Shown here piece after piece: positions 1 through 4,243 of a stretch of DNA of 7,883 nt. Under the pieces are notes generated by a model. It ran no database searches. It saw only the letters and a program-made list of their open reading frames with translations, and was not told the origin of the DNA. Numbering within the stretch: position 1 is the first letter of the stretch; each line of letters begins with the position of its first letter. The position numbers were made by a program, and so were the translations under genes. Origin of the DNA: Fidelibacterota bacterium (GTDB lineage Bacteria > Fidelibacterota > Marinisomatia > SCGC-AAA003-L08 > TS1B11); contig JADFMC010000092.1 in assembly GCA_022564085.1 (NCBI GenBank), forward strand, positions 1-7,883, given 5' to 3'.

Positions 1-2
1 TG

Positions 3-245
3 TGGAACGGTCCCATGGGCGTATTCGAGTTCCCCCCCTTCCAGACCGGCACCGAGTTGATCATTGACAGCATTACGCACGCCACGGCCGCTGGGGCGGT
101 CTCTGTGGTGGGTGGCGGTGATTCCGCCGCAGCCATCGACAAGTTGTCGAATCCACGCCAATTCAGCCATATCAGCACGGGGGGCGGCGCTTCCCTGGAA
201 CTGCTGTGCGGCAAGACCTTACCGGCCCTGCAAGCACTGTCGTGA
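3..245 (+). CDS. pgk: Phosphoglycerate kinase, C-terminal end (5' truncated by window edge)
   Basis: The frame is open from the left edge and carries the last 80 residues of phosphoglycerate kinase, the ATP-forming glycolytic step that converts 1,3-bisphosphoglycerate and ADP to 3-phosphoglycerate and ATP in the cytosol. Visible family motifs are WNGPMGVFE at the very start of the frame, the nucleotide-loop sequence VVGGGDSAAA, and the C-terminal ISTGGGASLELL followed by GKTLPALQAL. These lie in the usual order and distance from the C-terminus, so the end is intact and only the N-terminal part is outside the window. The stop TGA at 243-245 overlaps the GTG start of tpiA, which indicates cotranscription and probably translational coupling. 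The pgk-tpiA-secG order is widespread in bacteria, often with gap just upstream; that part cannot be seen here. Confidence 0.97.
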   Translation, partial: WNGPMGVFEFPPFQTGTELIIDSITHATAAGAVSVVGGGDSAAAIDKLSNPRQFSHISTGGGASLELLCGKTLPALQALS

Positions 246-1015
246 AAACCACTAAGCCAGTCATCGCGGGCAATTGGAAAATGCACAAGACCCCCCAGGA
301 GGGGTACCAGTTTGCCAGGCAGTTGACCACAAAGGCCTTGAATCTCGGTGGTGTCGATTTTATCTTAGCCCCCGCCGCAACGGCCCTTTGGCACCTGCAG
401 GGCTTGCTGAAGGACACAGCCATCGAGCTCTGTGGCCAAAACATGCACTTCGCTGAAACCGGCGCCTATACCGGTGAAATTTCAGCGGGTATGCTGTTGG
501 CCTGTGGCTGCCGCTGGGTGCTCATCGGACACTCCGAACGGCGGCATATCTTCGGCGAGTCCGACGATGATCTTAAGCGGAAGGTTTCGGCGGCCCTGAG
601 CGCCGGGCTGGGGGTAATTCATTGCATTGGCGAACGGTTGGAGGAAAGGGAGGAGGGCCGGACCATGGAGGTGCTGCGCCATCAGATCACCAACGATCTG
701 GCCGATCTGGAAACGCTCCCGGAGGGACGATTTATGATCGCCTATGAACCGGTGTGGGCCATCGGCACCGGGCAGGTAGCCACGCCAGAACAGGCCGGAG
801 AGGCCCATGCCAACGTGCGAGAAATTGTTAAGGAGCGATTCCCCGGGGCTGAGACCGCCCTCAAGGTGTTGTACGGTGGCAGTGTCAAATCCGGCAACGC
901 CGCCGATCTGATTAAAACCACCGGGATTGACGGTTTCCTGATCGGGGGAGCCAGCCTGGATATAAACGAATATTGCCGTATAGCTGAAATTGCACAATTG
1001 GAGGCCAACTCTTGA
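242..1015 (+). CDS. tpiA: Triosephosphate isomerase
   Basis: This gene encodes a TIM-barrel enzyme that interconverts dihydroxyacetone phosphate and glyceraldehyde 3-phosphate in glycolysis and gluconeogenesis. With the GTG start at 242 the protein has 257 residues, close to the usual 250. All key residues are present: Asn11 and Lys13 in GNWKMHKT, the catalytic His97 in IGHSERR, the catalytic Glu169 in AYEPVWAIGTG with its phosphate-gripping loop, and the C-terminal phosphate-binding YGGSVKSGNA and GFLIGGASL. I chose GTG 242 over the in-frame GTG at 206. It gives the canonical short N-terminus ahead of the first beta strand, and it makes a GTGA overlap with the pgk stop. No clear Shine-Dalgarno sequence precedes it, which fits coupling to pgk translation. 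The stop overlaps the TTG start of secG. Confidence 0.97.
   Translation: MKTTKPVIAGNWKMHKTPQEGYQFARQLTTKALNLGGVDFILAPAATALWHLQGLLKDTAIELCGQNMHFAETGAYTGEISAGMLLACGCRWVLIGHSERRHIFGESDDDLKRKVSAALSAGLGVIHCIGERLEEREEGRTMEVLRHQITNDLADLETLPEGRFMIAYEPVWAIGTGQVATPEQAGEAHANVREIVKERFPGAETALKVLYGGSVKSGNAADLIKTTGIDGFLIGGASLDINEYCRIAEIAQLEANS
1000..1004 (+). promoter_or_regulatory. Ribosome binding site for secG (supports TTG start)
   Basis: GGAGG inside the last codons of tpiA lies 7 bases before the TTG at 1012. This spacing supports the unusual TTG as the real secG start. Confidence 0.75.
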
Positions 1016-1419
1016 TTTACACATTCTTAATATTTTTGCACATCATCGTTGCGGCCCTGTTGATTACAGTAATTTTGTTACAGTCCGGCCGCGGGGGCGG
1101 ACTGGCCGGTAGCCTGGGCGGAGGGGTATCCACGGCCATGTTTGGCGGCCAGGGGGCCGATAAGGTCATGACCCGCCTGACCACCGGATTGGCGGCTGCA
1201 TTCATGGTGCTGGCAATCCTGATTTCCATCGCCGGCAGCCCTGAAGTGGGGCAGCAGGATAGTGTCGTTCGGGAAAGAGCCGCCCAAATGGAAACAATGC
1301 CTCTGCAACCTCTGAACCAGGTAGATCTTCCGGTTTCCACCAGCCCGCTGGGCTTACCGATTCCTCTGGAGGAACCGGCCTCTCAGACATCGGTGACCGA
1401 CGAAAATACCGGTGAATGA
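1012..1419 (+). CDS. secG: Preprotein translocase subunit SecG
   Basis: SecG is the small accessory membrane subunit of the SecYEG channel, which helps SecA-driven export across the inner membrane. The 135-residue product has the family pattern: a hydrophobic segment at about residues 2-23, the conserved cytoplasmic turn LLQSGRGGGLAGSLGGG (about 22-38), and a second hydrophobic segment at about 56-75. The start is TTG at 1012, overlapping the tpiA stop as TTGA, with GGAGG 7 bases upstream. Starting there places the first transmembrane helix at the very N-terminus, as in other SecG proteins. Beyond the second helix is a polar, proline-rich tail of about 60 residues without a recognisable domain, which makes the protein somewhat longer than the E. 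coli form (110 residues). The tail is expected to lie on the same side of the membrane as the N-terminus. A tRNA-Leu gene starts 5 bases after the stop. Confidence 0.94.
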   Translation: MIYTFLIFLHIIVAALLITVILLQSGRGGGLAGSLGGGVSTAMFGGQGADKVMTRLTTGLAAAFMVLAILISIAGSPEVGQQDSVVRERAAQMETMPLQPLNQVDLPVSTSPLGLPIPLEEPASQTSVTDENTGE

Positions 1420-1424
1420 TATTG

Positions 1425-1508
1425 GCCGAAGTGGTGGAACTGGTAGACACGCTGTCTTGAGGGGGCAGTGGGAGCAATCCTGTGCGGGTTCGAGTCCCGC
1501 CTTCGGCA
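1425..1508 (+). tRNA. tRNA-Leu (anticodon GAG)
   Basis: This is a class II tRNA with a complete cloverleaf. The acceptor stem pairs GCCGAAG (1425-1431) with CTTCGGC (1501-1507), and the discriminator base is A1508, as expected for leucine. The anticodon stem pairs CTGTC (1452-1456) with GGCAG (1464-1468) around the loop TTGAGGG, giving anticodon GAG at 1459-1461, which reads CUC and CUU codons. The long variable arm (1469-1483) contains GGA-GCAA-TCC. The T arm is GCGGG-TTCGAGT-CCCGC (1484-1500). CCA is not encoded, since CGC follows the discriminator, so the end must be added by CCA-adding enzyme. It lies 5 bases after secG and is probably cotranscribed with it. Sequence resembling its 3' end recurs downstream. 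Confidence 0.97.
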
Positions 1509-1509
1509 C
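1499..1509 (+). repeat. Direct repeat, copy 1 (tRNA-Leu 3' end)
   Basis: GCCTTCGGCAC comprises the end of the T stem, the 3' acceptor strand, the discriminator and one more base. It recurs exactly 114 bases downstream. Confidence 0.75.
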
Positions 1510-1516
1510 GCAAGAA

Positions 1517-1579
1517 TCGCTGAAGCGGGACGAGACCCCGCATTCTGCGGGGAGAAGTTTATCCCGCGCAGCATAGCGA
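1517..1579. repeat. Nested palindrome downstream of tRNA-Leu
   Basis: This is an imperfect hairpin made of three nested stems. TCGCT (1517-1521) pairs with AGCGA (1575-1579). GCGGGA (1525-1530) pairs with TCCCGC (1562-1567). The tip is a perfect 7-bp stem, CCCCGCA (1536-1542) with TGCGGGG (1546-1552), around TTC. No T-run follows, so it is not a standard intrinsic terminator. It could be a processing or stabilising structure at the 3' end of the secG-tRNA transcript, or a REP-like palindromic element. The pairing is seen directly; the role is unknown. Confidence 0.6.
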
Positions 1580-1580
1580 A

Positions 1581-1611
1581 GCGGGAAGTCCCGTATCCCG
1601 CCACAGGCGGG
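1581..1611. repeat. Second GCGGGA/TCCCGC palindrome with CCCGCC-ACA-GGCGGG hairpin
   Basis: GCGGGA (1581-1586) can pair with TCCCGC (1596-1601). Alternatively, CCCGCC (1597-1602) forms a perfect 6-bp stem with GGCGGG (1606-1611) around ACA. The two pairings exclude each other. The first part, GCGGG-AAGT-CCCG (1581-1593), looks like a shortened copy of the tRNA T arm, and it is followed by the copied tRNA 3' end. Confidence 0.5.
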
Positions 1612-1612
1612 G

Positions 1613-1623
1613 GCCTTCGGCAC
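1613..1623 (+). repeat. Direct repeat, copy 2 (duplicate of tRNA-Leu 3' end)
   Basis: This is an exact second copy of GCCTTCGGCAC from the tRNA-Leu 3' end, 114 bases from copy 1. It has no full tRNA in front of it. It may be an internal duplication like the rtT repeats after E. coli tyrT, or a leftover attachment-site half. No integrase is present in the window. Confidence 0.65.
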
Positions 1624-1638
1624 TGATCAGGGAGTGCC

Positions 1639-1725
1639 GCCGGGGCTATTGGGCCAGCGGCCGCTTGGAAGGGATGCGGCCACCCCGGTAAAAGTCCGGT
1701 GAGGCTGTCAATAGCTGACCCCGGC
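1639..1725 (+). other. Possible structured RNA / leader element (three-way junction)
   Basis: Folding by eye gives a 13-bp closing helix: GCCGGGG-CTATTG (1639-1651) pairs with CAATAG (1709-1714) and CCCCGGC (1719-1725), with CTGA (1715-1718) bulged out. Inside, CAGC (1655-1658) can pair with GCTG (1704-1707). Two hairpins then branch off: GGCCGC (1659-1664) with GCGGCC (1676-1681), and CCGG (1685-1688) with CCGG (1696-1699). The closing strand CCGGC (1721-1725) could instead pair with GCCGG (1731-1735), so a switch between two folds is conceivable. It lies 81 bases before the TPR gene on the same strand. It matches no RNA family I recognise, and the GC-rich composition makes chance pairing possible. 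The strand is assumed from the gene context. Confidence 0.35.
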
Positions 1726-1792
1726 CGGGCGCCGGATTATGGAATGCCATCGAAATTTCCGTCAGGATAACATAATTTTGCTATGGTAAAAC

Positions 1793-1797
1793 GAGGA
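1793..1797 (+). promoter_or_regulatory. Ribosome binding site for the TPR gene (decides start at 1807)
   Basis: GAGGA lies 9 bases before ATG 1807. The alternative in-frame ATG at 1783 has no well-spaced Shine-Dalgarno sequence, so the later start is preferred. It also gives a clean signal peptide. Confidence 0.7.
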
Positions 1798-1806
1798 ACA
1801 CACAGA

Positions 1807-3114
1807 ATGAAGTTATGGTATGCAGTAGTCCTGTCGATGACCCTGGCTGTGGCCGCCAGCGGTCCCACCGTCCAGGACCTGGAAACGCGACTGTCCCAGG
1901 CCAAAGCGGAAATGGCGAGCGGCAACTGGGCCCAGGCCGAGTCAATGCTGCAAGCGATAATCGAGGATGACGAGAACTACGCACCAGCCTTCTTTGAACT
2001 TAGCGTGGTCTTTTTGGAGCGGGACAACCTTAAGGGCGCTCAGGAAAATATCACCAAGGCCATCGAGAAAGATCCGCGTAACGATGAATTTCGATCCAAG
2101 GCCGAGCGCATCGCCGCCCTCAGCGGTGGGATGAGCCGGGCCCGTCGCGCTTACGATGAGCGCGATTTTGACAATGCAATTTTAGAGTACGACAAGGTTG
2201 TCAGTGAGTTCCCGCGCTTTGCGAGTGCTCACTTCGGGCTGGGGTTGGCGCTCACCAAATCCGGCAGCCCCCGGTTGGCGGCGGATGCTTTCCGGCAGGC
2301 CAGCCGGCTCAATCCCGAAAGCAATAGCTATGCAAAAGCATTGTACCGGCTGGTGGCGGAAGAATATAATAAGGGTAACCGGCTTTATAATGCCCGGGAT
2401 TGGGAAGCAGCTCTGGCCTCTTACGAACAGGCCATTGATCTGGATCCCACCTTTCATAAGGCCTACTACCGTCTGGCCAAGTGTTATAAGAACATGGGCG
2501 ATACCGATGAGGCCCTGAAAACCTTGGATCAAGTGCTGAAGGTCAAACCTGATTATATCACGGCAATAGTGGAAAAGGGTAATATCTTCCGAACCGCTGC
2601 CCAGTCTGATCAGGCTGAGGCCGCCTATCGCCAGGCCCTATCCTATGATTCGCAAGCGGACAAAGCCTGGATAGGGTTGGGAGCGGTCTTGAGTTCAGGC
2701 CGTCCCAAGGAAGCGGAGGAAGCATTCCGGGCCGCCATCGCCGCCAACCCGAAGAGCTCCACCGCGCACGAATATCTGGGCGAGCTCTATAGCGATCAAG
2801 AGCGTTGGGAGGACGCCTTGGCGCCACTGGAGAAAGCGGCCGATCTAAAACGCCGCGACCATCGTACGGCCTGGCGGCTGGCGGCGGCCTACAACGCCCT
2901 GGGCCGGTATGCGGAAGCCCAAAAGGCGGCCAAGCGCAGTACCGACCTGAAGCGCAATTTCGAGTACGCCTGGTTTGAGAAGGGAATTGCCGAGAAGGCC
3001 CTGGGTAACCGCCAGGCGGCTCTGGAGGCCTTCCGAAACGCGGGCAAAGGTCGCGACGCCGCCATCAGGAAATCGGCCCGCTATGAACTTGATCAATTGA
3101 ACGGATCGCACTAG
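1807..3114 (+). CDS. Exported tetratricopeptide-repeat protein, function unknown
   Basis: This 435-residue protein starts with a likely signal peptide (MK, then a hydrophobic run to about residue 18, with a small-residue AVAAS cleavage region), so it is probably periplasmic or surface-associated. The rest is almost wholly TPR repeats, about ten or eleven units of 34 residues. Examples lie at about 24-57, 58-91, 138-171, 185-216, 217-250, 251-284, 285-317, 318-351, 352-385 and 386-417. Typical repeat residues are visible, such as NWAQAESMLQAII, DWEAALASYEQAIDLDP, DEALKTLDQVLKVKPD and RYAEAQKAAKRS. TPR arrays are protein-binding scaffolds, and no catalytic domain is seen. The ATG at 1807 is preferred to 1783 because of its Shine-Dalgarno sequence. 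The gene appears to stand alone: 298 bases of non-coding sequence precede it and a strong terminator follows. Candidate roles such as cell-envelope assembly or lipoprotein-type scaffolding are guesses; no lipobox cysteine is visible. Confidence 0.9.
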   Translation: MKLWYAVVLSMTLAVAASGPTVQDLETRLSQAKAEMASGNWAQAESMLQAIIEDDENYAPAFFELSVVFLERDNLKGAQENITKAIEKDPRNDEFRSKAERIAALSGGMSRARRAYDERDFDNAILEYDKVVSEFPRFASAHFGLGLALTKSGSPRLAADAFRQASRLNPESNSYAKALYRLVAEEYNKGNRLYNARDWEAALASYEQAIDLDPTFHKAYYRLAKCYKNMGDTDEALKTLDQVLKVKPDYITAIVEKGNIFRTAAQSDQAEAAYRQALSYDSQADKAWIGLGAVLSSGRPKEAEEAFRAAIAANPKSSTAHEYLGELYSDQERWEDALAPLEKAADLKRRDHRTAWRLAAAYNALGRYAEAQKAAKRSTDLKRNFEYAWFEKGIAEKALGNRQAALEAFRNAGKGRDAAIRKSARYELDQLNGSH

Positions 3115-3142
3115 CGGGGCGTCCGTGACGGGAGCAACCGCC

Positions 3143-3177
3143 AGCCCCGCCCGTGAGCAATCAGGGCGGGGCTTTTT
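3143..3177 (+). terminator. Rho-independent terminator after the TPR gene
   Basis: A perfect 10-bp GC-rich stem, AGCCCCGCCC (3143-3152) with GGGCGGGGCT (3164-3173), encloses an 11-base loop and runs into a T-tract ending at 3177. It ends the TPR transcript and separates it from the HAD-acpS-nnr block. Confidence 0.93.
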
Positions 3178-3185
3178 AATAAATT

Positions 3186-3190
3186 GAGGG
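3186..3190 (+). promoter_or_regulatory. Ribosome binding site for the HAD hydrolase (supports GTG start)
   Basis: GAGGG lies 7 bases before GTG 3198. No promoter can be read confidently in the short gap after the terminator. Confidence 0.7.
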
Positions 3191-3197
3191 ACAACGC

Positions 3198-3890
3198 GTG
3201 ACCGGACCGATCAGAGCGGTGATTTTTGATTTGGATAACACCCTATTGGATTTCATGAAAATGAAAGACGCCTCGGTGCAGGCGGCCGTTGATGGTATGA
3301 TTTCCGCCGGATTAGCGCTGAATCGTGACCAAGCCGTTGCTGACATCAAGGCTATCTATGACGATAAGGGCTATGAGTTTCAGGAGGTGTTCGATGATTT
3401 CCTGCGCCAGGTGACTGGGGGGGTGAATTATAAATACCTGGCTTCGGCCATTGTATCTTACCGGCGAGCCAAGGAGGCCTCGCTCTTACTTTATCCCCGG
3501 GTCACCGAAACGCTATTGAAACTGGCTAAAAAGGGGCTGAAGTTGGGAGTGGTCTCCGATGCCCCCGGCCGGGAAGCCTGGATGCGCTTATGCTACCTGA
3601 ACTTCCATCATCTGTTCGATGCCGTGGTCACCTTTGACGACACCCATGTACATAAGCCCGACCCCGCGCCTTTCCGCGAGATTTGCCGGCTGCTGGATGT
3701 TAACTTCAGTGAATCTATCATGGTTGGGGATTGGCCTGAGCGCGATTTGGTAGGCGCCGGAAATGTCGGTATGTTTACGGCTTTCGCCAAGTACGGCCAT
3801 ACCGGCAAAGTGGAGAATTCCGGCGCCGACTATGTCCTAGAGGATATTTACCAGCTGATCGAGATCGTCGACCGGCACAACCGGGCTTGA
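3198..3890 (+). CDS. HAD-superfamily (subfamily IA) hydrolase
   Basis: This is a 230-residue haloacid dehalogenase-type hydrolase, probably a Mg-dependent cytosolic phosphatase on a small phosphorylated metabolite. All four HAD motifs are present: motif I FDLDNTLLDF with nucleophile Asp11 and acid/base Asp13, motif II Ser120 in VVSDAP, motif III Lys153 in HVHKPDPAPF, and motif IV VGDWPERDL with Asp178 and Asp183. The helical cap between motifs I and II (about residues 16-100) is the C1 type of subfamily IA. The overall pattern recalls the group represented by Pyrococcus PH1421 (TIGR02253-like), whose physiological substrate is not settled. The GTG start has GAGGG 7 bases upstream and puts motif I at the usual distance from the N-terminus. 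It is the first gene after a terminator, hence probably the head of the operon. Its stop overlaps the TTG of acpS. The substrate cannot be inferred from the sequence. Confidence 0.92.
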   Translation: MTGPIRAVIFDLDNTLLDFMKMKDASVQAAVDGMISAGLALNRDQAVADIKAIYDDKGYEFQEVFDDFLRQVTGGVNYKYLASAIVSYRRAKEASLLLYPRVTETLLKLAKKGLKLGVVSDAPGREAWMRLCYLNFHHLFDAVVTFDDTHVHKPDPAPFREICRLLDVNFSESIMVGDWPERDLVGAGNVGMFTAFAKYGHTGKVENSGADYVLEDIYQLIEIVDRHNRA

Positions 3891-4243
3891 TCTACATTGG
3901 GACAGATATCGTTGAAGTGCGACGCATCCGGGAGTTGATGGCCCGGTGGCCGGACCGCTTTATCCGTCGCATTTATACCACGACCGAAATCGACTATTGT
4001 ACCCGTCAACCGGTGCCGGCTATTCACTTTGCCGGGCGATTCGCCGCCAAGGAAGCTGTGAAAAAAGCCCTTTACGCCGCCGGCGCCCGGGACCCGATAC
4101 CATTTGCCAGTATCGGTATTGATCGGACGCCCGAGGGAATACCGGTGGCAAGTTGGACCGGTGGAGATGCCAAACTGCAGCTATCCATCAGCCATACCAA
4201 CAATCACGCCGTGGCCACAGCATTGGTAGTGACTAATGATTAG
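3887..4243 (+). CDS. acpS: Holo-[acyl-carrier-protein] synthase
   Basis: AcpS transfers 4'-phosphopantetheine from coenzyme A to a serine of acyl carrier protein, making the active carrier for fatty-acid and lipid synthesis. The 118-residue length is typical of the small trimeric AcpS type. Diagnostic motifs are GTDIVEVRRI near the N-terminus with Mg-binding Asp7, FAGRFAAKEAVKKAL (about residues 48-62) with Mg-binding Glu56 and the following lysines, and the C-terminal SISHTNNHAVATALV strand. The start is TTG at 3887, overlapping the HAD stop as TTGA. No downstream ATG would keep the GTDIVEV motif, so TTG is the only sensible start. No clear Shine-Dalgarno sequence is seen, so initiation may depend on translation of the upstream gene. 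The 3' end overlaps nnr by 8 bases. acpS next to nnr is a recurrent arrangement in bacteria. Confidence 0.96.
   Translation: MIYIGTDIVEVRRIRELMARWPDRFIRRIYTTTEIDYCTRQPVPAIHFAGRFAAKEAVKKALYAAGARDPIPFASIGIDRTPEGIPVASWTGGDAKLQLSISHTNNHAVATALVVTND

Noticed and set aside
206..241. Longer tpiA starting at GTG 206
   Set aside because: It would add 12 residues absent from the family and a longer overlap with pgk. GTG 242 gives the canonical N-terminus.
1383..1604. Minus-strand reading frames across the tRNA, including a translation containing RRRDSNPHRIAPTAPS
   Set aside because: This is the familiar spurious protein from translating the antisense of a tRNA-Leu gene. The tRNA cloverleaf explains the sequence.
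1499..1623. Integrated genomic island bounded by tRNA-Leu att sites
   Set aside because: The two 11-base copies are only 114 bases apart with no gene or integrase between them. At most it is a remnant or a simple duplication.
1659..1725. Cobalamin riboswitch upstream of the TPR gene
   Set aside because: GGTAAAAGTCCGGTG resembles part of the core, but the GCCACTG element and a proper B12 box are missing, and the downstream gene has no B12 link.
1748..1787. Sigma-70-type promoter for the TPR gene (CATAAT at 1771-1776 or TATGGT at 1782-1787 as -10)
   Set aside because: No convincing -35 hexamer lies at 16-18 bases upstream of either, so the promoter position cannot be supported, though one is likely somewhere here.
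1783..1806. TPR gene start at ATG 1783
   Set aside because: It lacks a well-spaced Shine-Dalgarno sequence, whereas ATG 1807 has GAGGA 9 bases upstream and starts directly with a signal peptide.
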